Shown here piece after piece: positions 11,256-23,210 of a stretch of DNA of 64,000 bases. The DNA is taken from contig JASAMV010000757.1 of the NCBI GenBank assembly GCA_030248065.1, positions 45,159-109,158 on the forward strand, in the 5' to 3' direction. The notes below the pieces were generated by a model that made no database searches, had not been told where the DNA came from, and saw nothing but the letters and a program-made list of their open reading frames with translations. Position numbers and translations under genes: made by a program. The DNA comes from Rhynchonema sp. JSB1_4. Taxonomy: Eukaryota; Nematoda; Chromadorea; Monhysterida; Xyalidae. Within the stretch, counting starts at the first letter, position 1; every line of letters begins with the position of its first letter.

Positions 11256-14200
11256 TCACCCTGACTGAATTATAGAATTTTTCTGCTCATCTTCGTTCGC
11301 TAACCATTCATCCTCAAGTGTTCCTAGATACGTGGTATTCAATGTCTGAAACGTGAATTAGAAAAATATCATAGAATTCTGAATCAGGTTTGACAAGATA
11401 GGCTATGCGCGTTTCGAATTTTATCAGGAAATTAAAACCAGCTTATGCAGTATGCTCTGCTGTAACTCACATGGCCGTATCTCTGTCGTCGATACCTTCG
11501 CTTGTAATGAATCCGAAGCGCTGCCTTTCGTTGCGGAAACAGCGTTTGATCCTGCAAATCGTTAATGATATCCATCATCTTGCAGTTTCAGAGCCGCAAA
11601 TAAAAAACCATTATTCACCGGCAGTGCTGTGGCACGTAACATAGACAGCCAGCTGGGCACCCAATTGCAAGTATTTGGGGGTACGGTCCAAGTATAAAAA
11701 TGTGGCTTTTTTAAACATAACCAATATGCGCAACATGTGCAATCTAGTTGACTACAACATGAAAAAGTGGTGGCATGAGTTAGCGCGCGAAGCGCGAAAA
11801 CCTGTTGAGTTCATTACTGCGAAGAAATTTTTTGAAGCATAGATAGCTAGGTCCCTCAGACAAGAAAGACAGCTAGCTGAATTTGACAAGTGCATATTTT
11901 CAAGTCACTTCTGACATTTTACCTCCAACATTGCTTCATTGAAATCTGGCGACGCCCGCATCACTTCCTCATGATGTTTCATAGCCTCACCAGCTGTCAT
12001 GCCCTTGCTGTAATATTCGTCGAACATGCGCTCAATCTGAAATCACAGCTTGGAATAAGATTCTTTCCGAAAGCTTCGTGACGTTAGCAAGATGGGTCCG
12101 AATCTGATTGCAGTCTAACACGACACGCTAGTATGATATTTATGACACTGACTCTGAGCAAGGTGCATTAAGGCCAAAATCAAAAATAAATACTCCCACG
12201 AGTAGAGTTCGTTGCCAAAAAGGACGTTAGATCTAGGGTTAGAGGTCGGGGGAGTACCCGACACCCGACAGTTGCAAAAAACTCCGACACCCGACATCTA
12301 GTTTTTGAAAAAAACCCGACACCCGACACCCGTTTTTGGAACAAAAACAGGCAAATTTTTGCTCATTTGCATCATTTGTGCAATTTTTTGGCTCAAGTTA
12401 CTGAATTCAAGTATTTTCACACGAAATAAACACCAAAATGTCACATTCTATGTCTTCGGAAACATTCGGTTCGAAGAAAATTTTCTCTCAAAATTCTTCT
12501 CTGAGCAAAACTGATGTTTTGAACCGTAAGTGTCGGGTGTCGGCTGTCGGGTGTCGGGTCCCAAAAAACCCGACACCCGACATCTGGGGGTACCCGACAC
12601 CCGACACCCGACAGCCGACACCCGACATCTCTCTAACCCTAGTTAGATCACAGCGGACAAGCGACAACAAGAATCATTTTGCAGACGTTTCACGCTGACC
12701 AACCTCGGGCCTGACTTTTGGAATTGTGACGTCATTGATTTTTCGCAGTCGCTTGATCCTAACGCCTCGACCGTGCCCCGTGTGCGAGCCGCACAATGTG
12801 ACCACACAGCCGAAATTCTGGAACAAAACCTTGCAACTAATGACGTGCACAATACAAACCATGGTGCATATCAAGCTTGGTGATCGGATCTGATCGAACT
12901 TCCCTTGGTCGCGCGCGATTGAAGATACTGGGAAATTTTCAGTGATCTCTAATGTCGACCGGCTTTAAAGTTGTTCATTTTATGTATGGGCATAACTTTA
13001 AGCTGGTCCAGATTAGCAAAAATTTCTCAGCCAAGGCAGAGCCGACCAGATCCGACCACCAGGTTAGATGGCGCTCCGAATCAAATTGTGAAACCATTTT
13101 GATTTTACCTCTTTCACACGAAAATGAATCTTGGCCGCACATTTGCCGTAGTCCGGATGTCGCTCCCGTCTGTAATGTCCGTGTTCGCATTTGCACCGAA
13201 TCACACAAATGTTGTCATATTGTCGCCGTTGGTGCGACGCAGGTTTGCGTTTTCGGAATACTGAAAGAGAACAAGCAAGTGTTAGAAAAACAAGGTCACC
13301 ACGATTACAGCTGCCTCTTGGTTCAGTTTGGGTGAGAAAATTTTCTGCCAAAAAACAGGCTGATTAATAAATGGTGGGCAGGCCAGTGTGGAACCACATG
13401 GTACGGATTTTTACAAAACCCAGCAGATAGGGGTCTGTTCTGTGAGTGAAGTATTCTCCGTTTATCACATTATTTGTGCTACCTGAGACTGATCAGTTTT
13501 GATCTAACCGAGTCACAAACAGACCTGTAGAAGATTATATAATCATCTACAAACCGGCCAGTTGCCTTAACTCCGACTTGCTATCAAACAAGTCCCAGAA
13601 AGTCTGCGATATCTCCGAATACTCGTGCATCCACTTCTCAATGTCCTCTTTCGTCCACAGATCGACAACAAACGTCATATTGATTGACGGTCGGCTTGCA
13701 TCTGCAAGGTGAACAAATTTCAAATAGCAATTCAAAAACAAACAAAAGCGTCAAGCAGCATTACGTTTCAATCGAGTGCCAAAACAGACGGGCACATCGG
13801 TGTAGTGCTGCAACTCCATCGGCGGCAGCGCGCAGATCTGATTGGTCGGCGTGTAGGCGATCAACTGATGATTGTGCCATCCATCCATCGTGATCACACA
13901 TTTGTCATCAGTCATCGATTCACAATCACCCAATCGCATCACGAACGTGATCGTCGCTTCACACGATCGCGTCTGCTGCTCCGATTCGCTGCTGTTCGCG
14001 TGATCGCATTCGAATACGAGCGTGCGGCGTTGTCGGTCGACGTCGTGACTTTCGCCGGCCTTACGCCAGACAGTCTCCGACCGTGCTGCGTACGCCTCAA
14101 TCCATCGTTGCGCGTCTGCGATCGACTCGATATCAGCCGTGAATTCCAGTCGACGTTCGCCCGTGTCGCGTTCGTTCTCGGTGATTCGAATCGAGCGGGT

Positions 14201-14269
14201 TGACGGAAAGTCAGCAAATTGATCCACGATGAGTTGCGCGTTCGACGACGCAGCGGCGGCGGTGGGCAT
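11256..14269 (-). CDS. Paralogue B, two WRKY-GCM1/FLYWCH-like fingers, about 400 aa
   Basis: Seven exons on the minus strand: 14269-13765, 13701-13555, 13260-13109, 12817-12704, 12036-11923, 11551-11471 and 11345-11256 (TGA). They total 1203 nt with all phases consistent. Finger I shows W-IEAYAARSETVW, a cysteine pair, DGWHNHQLIAYTPTNQ and ALPPMEL. Finger II shows W-MHEYSEISQTFW, CVIRCKCEHGHY, YGKCAAKI and LCGSHTGHGRG. The C-terminal exons add a segment IERMFDEYYSKGMTAGEA and a basic stretch starting DQTLFPQRK; the latter matches the tail of paralogue A (DQLVLPAW). The frame stays open upstream of the ATG to about 14446, behind an acceptor-like TTTCATTAG, so the true start may lie further 5'. 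A hAT-like MITE sits in intron 4. An AATAAA (minus strand) lies at 11143-11138, about 113 nt past the stop. Confidence 0.74.
12226..12649. mobile_element. hAT-like MITE with perfect 8-bp target-site duplication
   Basis: The 8-bp direct repeat GTTAGATC (12226-12233 and 12642-12649) flanks a 408-bp element, 12234-12641, whose ends are TAGGGTTAGAG and CTCTAACCCTA. An 8-bp duplication is typical of hAT transposons. Subterminal regions are built from CCCGACA/TGTCGGG repeats. There is no transposase. It lies inside intron 4 of paralogue B. Confidence 0.9.
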
Positions 14270-15925
14270 GCGCGGAACAGGTGAAATGCCATCGGCAGAA
14301 ATTGACTGAGTGTCAACACGCTGAAATGACTCGGTTTGGATGTTAGCAGCGATCAGTGCCGAGGTGGGGTAGCCCCCAGTATAGTCTATCCACCAGCTCC
14401 TGTCACTGTCTGATGCTGCTGGCCGACTTGTTCCCCTCCTCCACGTTCTAATGAAAGAGAAATTGAGTTTCCGAAAAAATGTTCGCTCCCAAGTTGTGAT
14501 TTTTATGAAATCGACGTATTTTAGTCATTTTAGTTTAATTTAATTAAAAGCCATCGGCTCTGGTACAATAGGTATCCCGCTCTCTGAGCCCGGTACGGTA
14601 GGTATCCCCCTCCAGAGTACCTCCAACACAGCCAGCGATCACTAGTTGGTTGCTTAGCCACGCAATTTGGCTCAACAAAACTTGAAACATTGGGGTACCC
14701 TCGTGGTATCCGGTTTCTCGCAGGGGCATTCGGTCACCTGACTTTTTGTCAAGGGGTATCTGACCACCTAATTTTTATGGAATCAGCAACATGCCAAGAA
14801 AACCGCTTGTTCAGCAAGCACTACCCCAAAATGACTGACCAGCTGACCAAGTGAGCCAACAACACCAGCCGTTTGGAAATGGGCAGTGGCAGCCCTTGTT
14901 GAAATATGGCGATTGAAAACTTTGAATTACGTTTAAAATAAAACATTTGTGCGCCTTTTCCACGGACACGGAGCTGAGGTGTAAAAAACTCATTTTCAAA
15001 CGAGAAAAATAAGGATTCCCCGCCAAACTCCTTCTATCGCCATTGAAAATATTCAAAACGCATGGCATCGATGTCCGCATCAAACTTGTGCGTCCCGTGC
15101 TTTGACAGGCAGGGCGCACTCGTTTGAACAAATGTTTTTGATTCCAATGATGGGTTTACTGCTTTTATTTTAGAAAATGAACACCATGACGCGCCGTTTC
15201 TATCAACTCTTTGAAGTGAGGTCTATCGCGAGTGAAACATTTCCCAGCCTGCCATCTCAGCAGGTTCAAGCATCGTAGCGCTATGCCTCTGTGTTACAGC
15301 AACCTGGCATATAAAAAACGATAGCGCCAACGCCAACTGCTTAACCTGAGCACAGCAACACTTGCATTTCTCACCATCGCCACCTTTCATTTCTTCAATA
15401 CAACTGCAAATCAAGGATCCCTCACGCAACGCCTTTAAAAATGCCAACAAATTTGTGACTGATTGAAGACAACTTGAAGATGATCGTTTTCTTTTGAGAT
15501 GGTCAAAAAATGACATTTTTAGGGTGATGCTAGGGTCGGCAAGCAATTTTTGGCAAATATAGTAAATTTCCAAATTCGCTGCCGCACAGTAAAGTACGCC
15601 CCATAGTTAATGTCAGGTTCAAAATCCGAAAATCAACGTGTGAAACATTCAGACAGCCAACACACACGCAGTTTGCCAGCCAGCCAGGCAGCTGCGCGCA
15701 ATGTTTCAGAACCGCGCATGGTTAGCGTTCGGGTTTCTAACTTGACATTAACCATGGGGCGTATTTTACTGTGCCGCAGCGAATTTGGAAATTTACTATA
15801 CATATGAGGAAAAAAATGGTTAACGTTTTGAGTCTTATGGGTCAAATAGCAGGATACAAGGAAACTGCCTGGGTAAACAAAACATTCAGGACACCAATAC
15901 CAGGATACTCGGCACAGGGACCTCC
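14270..15925. other. Spacer between paralogues B and C
   Basis: This interval holds a possible 5' extension of paralogue B (to about 14446), a small inverted-repeat MITE at 15558-15800 and a minus-strand AATAAA at 15169-15164. A 116-codon open frame on the minus strand (15573-15223) contains a cysteine-rich patch KCKCCC, but I recognise no family and do not call it a gene. Confidence 0.4.
15558..15800. mobile_element. Small inverted-repeat MITE
   Basis: The arms 15558-15630 and 15728-15800 pair (TATAGTAAATTTCCAAATTC outermost) with a loop of about 97 bp. No target duplication was assigned. Confidence 0.75.
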
Positions 15926-18900
15926 CTAACGACACCACCGATGTGCACTGTTAGCCACAAACAGATCCAGTTTTCTCACCTCGGCCTCGACAACGTCCCA
16001 GGTTCCTCTGACAGTCCGAAATTGATTGGCAAGTGACGGCAAGGGCGAGCCTCGCACGTGATTCGTATGAGTTCCTGAGCAGACAAGTAGATTGCAAAAA
16101 CAGCTAAGAAATAATGTTTTTGCTTTTTACCTAACCGGTAATTCTGATGCGACACGCGCTATCCTTGAACACTTTGAGCATGATTCGCAGGCCACATTTC
16201 TTGTGTCCGTCGTAACAGAGTCCGACGCGTTTGCCAGCTCGTTTGTTGTAATACGAGAATTTACAGGCCACGTCCCGCACCGCCGTCCACTGTCCCTGAT
16301 TCAGGCATGCAGCGGAGCGTCTTTTCAGATTTCGCAGTGTCCATACAGTGTCTGAAAAAAACAAAGTGTTAAAAAAGCAACCTATACATTGTTTTAAAAT
16401 AAAACAAACAACAAAGCACACCCGAATTTAACGCAAACTGCTCCAGCCAGGATTTCATGTCGTGCTGGTCGCGCAGATCGGCATGCAAGTGAAGGGAGAA
16501 GTTCACAGCATCGGATCCTGCACAAAGTAGTTTGTTTCAAAATTTACGAGTGCAGTTTGCACCGTGATGTCAGCATTTCAGGTGCAAATCGACCGACTTA
16601 CAGGTAAAAAGACACAGGTACACACCGCACAAGCTCCGAGATACAGTCGACCCTGTTACAAAGGGAACCTACGGCGGGGCATGACAGCTTTGCCCATTAT
16701 AGCGACTTTCCACTATAACTAACCCGATTAGCGACCAAAGCCGGAATTTGGGACAAAAAACTGCTCAACTATAACGAGCTTACACTGTAACGAATTCCAT
16801 TACATGGTCCAAAAACTCCTGTTTTGGAGAAAATTTTGTCGGGTAATGAAACAGGCGAAAAATGCATTTGGAGAGCACCGATTTATAGTGGTTTTGATAA
16901 CATTGTTTAGCGACCTTAGAAAATTTCATGGAAATATTTGAAAAACTGTCTTTTTTCCAAAAGTTTCCACTTGGAAAAATTTCCGGACAAATAAAAACGT
17001 TTTTCCCAGGCCTCGGAAAATAGACTTTTTTCGGTTTTTTCTGAGAAACAAACGAACTTTTTCCGGCCGCAAGTATAGTACATTTGGATAAAATCTGGTC
17101 TAAAATTGCTTCATGAAGAAAAGTCATGCTGGACAAGTCGACCAAAACACGCCAAAATGCTGTTTTTGGACGATTTGAGAAACTGGCCTCGCGACTGTAC
17201 AAGTTTTGTTTGGAAGATTTGGAAATTTTTCCGAAAGTTCGTTACTTTGGTCTCTGGAAAACGTTTTTTGCTTTTTTTCAGTAAAAAAACGTTTTTTCCA
17301 CCTGCAGCTATATCATCAATTATTCTGTGAAGAACATCATATTCTGAACATGCCTATTAGTTGTGTGCCAAAGCCAGACGGCACATCGGTCAGCATGGCT
17401 TGATCGCTGATGGGCAGTTGATAGAATTGATTTGTCGGCGTGTACACCTTCAGACGATGATCATGTGCCCCCGAAATGGTGATCCTACATTGGTCATCAT
17501 CGATTTGGAACGAGATGCGCGCTGCACAGCTGCTGCTTTCGATACAGCCGAACTCGATACAGTCGGATGCGCAATGGCCTTGCTCTGGCGCAATGTCCAG
17601 TTCGTGCCATCCGGTCGAAGACAAGGCCGAGTATTCAGTCATCCATTGTTGGCATTGCTGCCGCGTGACGCAGTTGGCGCGCAGCTCAATCCTACAGCCC
17701 GACACTGCACACGCTGTTTCATCGTCCAGTCGTATATTGTTTCCGCGGGGAATTTCGGGCAATTGTTCCAGGCAGAACACGTTCGGCTGCTGTTGACATG
17801 GCGGGTGATGTTTCAACCGATTCACGTATTCCTTGACAGCGTTGGTGGACGATTTTGTGCAGGAGTTATGTTTCTTCGATTGTCTCGCATTGAATGGAGT
17901 GTCGTCATCATCTGAGTCCGATTCTGGATGTGGCACGAAATCAGTGCCGTCGCTCGCATCGTCCGACTTGAAGCCTGTAAAATGAACACACAAATTCGTC
18001 ACAAGTGGTTTTGTTTGGACCAGGAGACATCGAATTACAAAATAAAATAACGGAAAATTCGAAACGAAGAACTTGGTCGGTTGTCCGGCGCCTCCAAATG
18101 TCGGGCGTCGTTTTTTGGGCCCCGACAGCTGACACTTATAGCTCAAACCCTCAGTTTTGCTTTGCTGAGAGATACTTTCTGAGCAAGTCTTTTCGGACCA
18201 GATGTTCTCCAACTGTTGAAAGTTGTATTTTCGTAATCATTTTGTTCAAAAACTTTGAATTCAGCAAAATGAGCCAAAATCGCATCAATAAAACAGATGA
18301 GCAAAAGCACATCTTCGGTGCAAAAACATGATGTCGGGTGTCGAGCGTTTTCTCAATTGTCAGATATCGGCCTCATACAGATGCGGGGTGTCGGTACCCT
18401 GTCAGACAACTTGTACTTGCGTATTTTTCAGCAAAATATATTTTTGGAAAAAAAACCGTTTTCTTCCGAAAAAAAACCGTTTTTTTCCAAATATTTTTCC
18501 AGTACTTAAGGATACCCATGATCCAAAAACGCCTATTTTGGAGGAAATTTTGTCGGGCAATGGTCTGAAACAGGCTAAAAATGCACTTGGAGATTAAAAA
18601 GTGCTCATTTTGAACTGTTTAGGGCCGATTTACAGTGGTTTTGACAACATCATGTCGCGACCTTGGAAAATTTCTTAAAAATTTTTGGAATAAAAACCGT
18701 TTTTTTCCAAAAGTTGCCACTTGGAAAAATTTCCGGAAAAATAAAAACGTATTTTTCCAGGCCTCGGAAAAAAACGGCTTTTTTCGGTTTTATTTTTCGA
18801 AAAAAAACGGTTTTTTTTTCAGCCCGCAAGTATAAGACAACTAACCCTAATCGTCACAGGTCATCACTAACTCGATTCTTCCATGCACTGCGACGTAGCT

Positions 18901-21175
18901 GGTTCATTTTTGCACTGCACCACTTGTCGTTTCGGCCGTTTCTGTGCCGGTGGTTCTTCGGTGACTCGATCGAGAGGGATGATTATGTTGCCATAGATGT
19001 CTTCGTCGTATTCCTCTTGCTCAACATTGTTTGTTGTTGTTGTCGTTCGTTCGTGATTCGTTGGTTCCTTCTTTATGTACGCGTTCGCAGGTGACACGAA
19101 AGCCGGATCAACAGAAAGTTCGTGGAAAAGCTCATCAGCCAGCAGCGTGCATGCGAACACACGACGTTTCGGTACATGATTGACAGAATGTCGGCTGCAA
19201 AAAGAGAATCAGGTTACGTACTGAGCAAAATGTACAACAATGGTCAATTGGAGATCGGCATCGGTAGGTATCGGGCCGGCACCCAAAAAAGTGTCAGGTT
19301 TTCGTTTTTGCTACACATTTAGTTTTTTGGTACTTTGGCACACATTATTTATTTTGTACCACACAAATCTTGCGAACTTTATTTTTTATGCACCAAAAAG
19401 TTCATTGATCGCGCGCAGAGCGGATTTTTTTAGAGGTGTTTCGGTCGGACGAAAATCGGGGCGGGTAGTGTACCAGAGCGGGGCGGGTAGGGAGGTAGGG
19501 TACAAGAGCGGGCCGGGTAGGGGTAGTGAGCAGTGGTGTAGCTACCCAGGCGGGGCGGCAACCTACTGTACCACCAAAAATGTGGGGCGGCAACAGTGTA
19601 GTACTTGGCCAGGGTGTTGACGACAGATAGATTGGGACCCCAAATGCGTTGACGATAGATAGATGGCCCAAGTCCGAAATCTGGGGGGGGGGGGTCGACC
19701 CAAACTTGTTGACGATAGATAGATGGTGGGGGGTCGCCTAAAATCAAGGAGTGTACTAAGTAGATAGTAATGTGTAAATATTAGTGAACACGTGCTTAGA
19801 TGTACTAAATCCGCGCGTAGCGCGCGATTTTTTGCCTATTTGGGGTGAAAAATACCAATTTTGAGCCATTTTGAGTCAAAAATGTCAATTTTGGGTTCGA
19901 AATGTCTTACAGAAAACTTTCTTATTACAGAACATTCTGCCGAAGCTCAGTTGCTTACAGAATGTTCTGCCGTCGGCGTGCTATTCTGGAATAGATTAAA
20001 ATTTAGTTCCAGGACAGCCTGCCTTGTCACAACTCTTCCTGGCTGGTGCCTAAGCCTAAGCCCAAATGAAGGTTGGCCCACCGCTTACACTTCCTTTGGG
20101 GTTAGGCTTAGGCTTAGGCACCAGCCAGGAAGAGTTGTGATGAGGCAGACTGTTTTGGAACTAAATTTTAATCTATTCCAGAATAGCACGCCGACGGCAG
20201 AACATTCTGTAAGTAACTGAACTTCGGCAGAATGTTCTGTAAGAAAGTTGCGACCTATTCCAGAATACGACGCCGACGGCAGAATATAATGGAATAGGTG
20301 GCATTGCATTGAAGTGTCACGCAACCGAACCTCAGTGTATTATCATAGTGGGTAAAATTTATTTTTATATTCACGGCAGAATATTCTGTAATAGATCCGG
20401 CGTAGTATTAAATAGTACGCCGTAAAATTTTTGAAAATTTGCTTCGGCAGAACGTTCTGTAAGAGCGCCCCCCCCCCCCACCCCCCCAACCCCCAAGTAC
20501 TACCCTGGGCGGCAACCTACCTACTGTACCGGCCGAGCCTGGGGGGGAGGAAGAAAATTTTTTAGGTCGAAATTTTGATGAAAATGTGCTCTAAAACGCT
20601 GCGATTATTCGCCTATTTTGAGTGAAAAATACCGATTTTATACCATTTTGATTGGTTCATCATCGAATTTCAATAAAAAAATCGTGACTTTTTTCGATAA
20701 ATTGGCCAAAATTTCTTGCGATTCAGCAGCTTAGGACCGACTTCTATAATTTTCACGTACTTTTAAACAAAAAAACTGTAATTTTTGCACCAAAAAATTT
20801 TCTTCACATCATCAGAAAAAGTCGGGCCGAGCCGGGCCGACTTTTTTCAATGTCGGGCCGGGCCGGGCCGACCCCAGGACCTCGTCGGGCCGGGCCGGGC
20901 CGAGGTAACCCGGCCCGATTCCCACCTCTGGAGTGTACCAGATCGGGGCGGATAGGGTACCGGGTTCCCCCCCCCCCCAAACCCCTCCCCCAATCACTAG
21001 AGTGCCGCCGATAACGGTAGTTAGAGCATGCGTATAATTAGAGGTGATACGGTAACCTGAGCTCCAATTCGTGTCCAACTTTAACGTGCAGCTCGACGAT
21101 TTCGCTGGGAAACAATCCACTGCAGAACTCGCACTCGGTGTACAAATGAATTTGGGCGTCGTCTCTTGGAAACAT
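15926..21175 (-). CDS. Paralogue C, C2H2-like finger, acidic linker and two WRKY-GCM1/FLYWCH-like fingers, about 507 aa
   Basis: Seven exons on the minus strand: 21175-21057, 19194-18872, 17974-17354, 16517-16422, 16351-16136 and 16074-15926, the last possibly stopping at a donor at 15980. Phases agree throughout. It starts at an in-frame ATG (21175), then CEFCSGLF...HVKVGH, KRRVFACTLL, an acidic run SDSDDDD, and finger I split by cysteine-rich sequence (CIESSSC ... SGAHDH, YTPTNQFYQLP). Finger II follows: W-LEQFALNS, CKFSYYNKR, GHKKCGLRI and GTHTNHVRGSPLP. The order matches paralogue A without the N-terminal modules. The 17354 junction appears to use a GC donor (G|GCATGT). If unspliced, the last exon ends with TAG at 15928-15926; a minus-strand AATAAA at 15169-15164 allows a further 3' exon. 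The MITEs at 16.64-17.08 kb and 18.09-18.84 kb lie in its introns. Confidence 0.68.
16644..16800. mobile_element. Partial pogo/Tigger-like MITE
   Basis: TA then CAGTCGACCCTGTTACAAAG at 16644, with ACTATAACTAACCCG and CTATAACGAGCTTACAC inside. It resembles the intact copy at 43383-43814. The right end merges into another repeat. Confidence 0.5.
16801..17080. mobile_element. MITE-like copy ending in CCGCAAGTATA
   Basis: It shares CCAAAAGTTTCCACTTGG, AAATTTCCGGA and GGCCTCGGAAAA blocks with the copy at 18440-18840 and ends GGCCGCAAGTATAG. It lies in an intron of paralogue C. Confidence 0.5.
18085..18415. mobile_element. Diverged relative of the TGTCGGG hAT-like MITE
   Basis: AATGTCGGGCGTCG, CCGACAGCTGACAC and GATGTCGGGTGTCGAGCG enclose sequence resembling the interior of the 12234-12641 element in reverse. 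The ends are eroded. Confidence 0.4.
18440..18840. mobile_element. MITE-like copy ending in CCGCAAGTATAA
   Basis: Blocks AAAAAACCGTTTTTTTCC, TTTTCCAGTACTTAAGG and GGCCTCGGAAAAAAACGG, closing with CAGCCCGCAAGTATAAG. Related to the copies at 6030, 16801, 27838 and 34885. Confidence 0.5.
19430..19745. repeat. GGGCGGGTAG-type minisatellite plus TTGTTGACGATAGATAGATGG repeats
   Basis: Imperfect units of GGGGCGGGTAGGGTAC followed by three GTTGACGATAGATAG units. The first type recurs at 20940-20965 and 26935-27275, and the second at 24650 and 26030-26080. Confidence 0.7.
19904..20472. mobile_element. Fold-back element with repeated AGAACATTCTGCCG motifs
   Basis: The arms 19904-20064 and 20092-20250 are reverse complements that meet near TGGCCCACCGC. 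Both contain several copies of ACAGAA(C/T)(A/G)TTCTGCCG. The right end continues to GTTCTGTAAGAGCGCCC at 20472. The left outer end is truncated. A second member of the family is at 23211-24160. Confidence 0.75.
20820..20925. repeat. GGGCCGGGCC tandem repeats
   Basis: Repeated GGGCCG/CCGGCC units. Similar tracts lie at 24225-24300 and 26165-26250, so this is a dispersed GC-rich simple repeat. Confidence 0.7.
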
Positions 21176-21759
21176 GGAAGTGATGACGGCCATAATGGTT
21201 CGTTGATTGCTTCCCTATCACTTCATGTTCCGCCCCGGCAGATCTTCCTGGCTTGCACTGCAATGTTTTGGCCCAAAATGCTAATTTTACGACGGAAATT
21301 CGTGGCCGGTCAGGTCCAGGTCCGTTCTTTCGTTATTCCGTGCGGAGTAGTGCTGTTCCGTCCTTTGCTTGTCTTTCACCCCAAAAAAATTTCTTCACTG
21401 AAACTCAAACTCTAGACAGGGGACGCACAACATTCATTTGAGCACTGGGTGACGTGTCTGTCATCAGCTGGCTGACAGACAAGTGCACCAAGAAATGTTT
21501 CTTTGTTTTCATATAAAAACGACTATTTTCTTGAATGTTTCATGGCCAGAGTACCAGGTTCCCCTGATTTGCAATAAAAATGCAGCTGGTCCAAAATAAT
21601 TTTTGTTCCCGGTTGGGCCGATTCAATCGGTTCGATCTCGGCCGATATGGATCCGATCGGCCTGATCGCGGTGGCGTTATGATTGCCAAGATCTCGGCCA
21701 CAGGTTGAAATTATAAAACGAGTACTTTTAGCAATGAGTCCCCCCTTTAATACACAACT

Positions 21760-21890
21760 GACTGCATAGGGGATGTTACTTAGGGGGGCTCTATTCCGGG
21801 GGGGGCTCTATTAATTCACTACCCCTTTTTGGGGGGCTGTATTACGGGGGGGGCTCTATTCCGGGGGGCTGTATTTAGGTTTTTACGGTA
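21760..21890. mobile_element. Solo end of the TACCGTAAAAACCTAAATA element
   Basis: GGGGGGCTCTATTCCGGGGG units followed by GTATTTAGGTTTTTACGGTA. The same end terminates the element at 24679-26029. Confidence 0.55.
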
Positions 21891-22359
21891 TAATAGTATG
21901 ATAACATCTGACATGCATAGGCGTGTTGTCTTCAATTTCATACGTTTCGCAGGTTATTCGTGTAACTGTAATGTGCAGTTCTTTGCAGAATTTGACGACA
22001 TTTAATTTGAGATTGTACAGGGTATTGGACTTTTGTTGGAAACGGTTTTGAGAAAGCAAGGCAGGGAAGGATCATGATCATCGTGAGACTAGCCAACACA
22101 CTGACCAAACTGCCTTTTTTGTCGGCTTGCCTCATTCTCTCACAATTCAAAAATAAAAATCGTTTTCGCATTTGTGTCAGAGATTCAAATTTTTTTTTCA
22201 AATTTTATTTGCAAGCTCACGCAAAGACCTACAACGAGATCCGGAAAACACCTGAAGAATAAACGAGTGTAAGTAACATAATGATAATCATGAATGAACA
22301 AACGACAAAACGTACCAGATCGGAAACGGGCCGGGTAAAGTCGGCCCGGCTATGGGTGG

Positions 22360-22398
22360 GCACAATACCCAATACCCAATACCAATACCACCCAATAC
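22360..22398. repeat. GGTATT/AATACC minisatellite, left block
   Basis: CCCAATACC units directly before the hAT-like MITE. The array resumes at 22764 on the other side. Confidence 0.8.
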
Positions 22399-22771
22399 CA
22401 GTGTAGTTCCTGGGGTTCCCCGACCAAGGTATTGATACACTAGTACACTAATTTCCCCTCCGGGTACACTAATTTCCCCAATTTTTGCCTAAAATGGCCA
22501 TTTTTAGGCCTAAAATGGGCATTTTTAGGCCTAAAATGTGTGATTTTTAGGTCAATGTCCTCAAAAGTCGCCAAAATACCCTTGTTCTGAAGAATTTTTT
22601 CCAAAAAAGGGGTAAAAATAGGTCAAATTTTCTACCTCAAAAAGTGACTTTTTCCTGATTTTGGGTCTTCCCCCCCCCCTTCCCCCCAGGGAGGTACACT
22701 AATTTCCCCTCCGAAAAAGTAGGGAGGTACACTAATTTCCCCGCCGGACCAGGAACTACACTGCCCAATAC
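22391..22771. mobile_element. hAT-like MITE with CAGTGTAGTTCC termini
   Basis: The element 22399-22763 (365 bp) has inverted ends CAGTGTAGTTCCTGG / CCAGGAACTACACTG and 8-bp flanks CCCAATAC on both sides. The flanks also match the local satellite, so the duplication alone is not decisive; CAGTG ends and 8 bp both fit hAT. Related copies are at 31065-31448, 24560-24660 and 59880-60175. Confidence 0.8.
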
Positions 22772-23210
22772 CAATACCAATACAATACCAGTGCTTGGTA
22801 TTGGTATTGGGTCTAATTCTGGTATTGGGTATTGGTATTGAAGCTGGCCTGGTATTGGTATTGGGTATTGGTATTGGGTTTGCCCAGGTATTGGGTCAAA
22901 ACCAATACCCAATACTAATCCAGAAAAACCCAATACCAAACCAATACCACACCCAATACCTGACTCAAAACCCAATACCAAACCAATACCAACCCAATAC
23001 CAGACCAAAAACCCAATACCAAACCAATACTAAGACCAATACCCAATACCAACCCAATACTCAATACCAATACCAACCCAATACCAAACCCAATACCAGG
23101 CACTTCAGTAGTATTGATCTGGTATTGGGTATTGGTATTGGGTCTCACCCGGTATTGGTATTGGGTATTGGTATTGGGTCACCAATTTGGTATTGGTATT
23201 GGGTATTGGG
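22764..23210. repeat. GGTATTG/CAATACC minisatellite, main block
   Basis: Dozens of imperfect 6-9 bp units (GGTATTGGG and its complement), switching strand several times. Open frames here are repeat artefacts. The array is interrupted by the fold-back element and resumes at 24161-24205. Confidence 0.92.

Noticed and set aside
18635..19094. 143-codon plus-strand frame rich in Lys and Phe
   Set aside because: The first half is MITE sequence (AAAACCGTTTTT blocks) and the second half is the antisense of a supported paralogue C exon.
19430..20970. Poly-G/poly-C tracts as G-quadruplex regulatory sites
   Set aside because: G-runs exist, but they are part of dispersed minisatellites with no nearby promoter or gene to give them a role.
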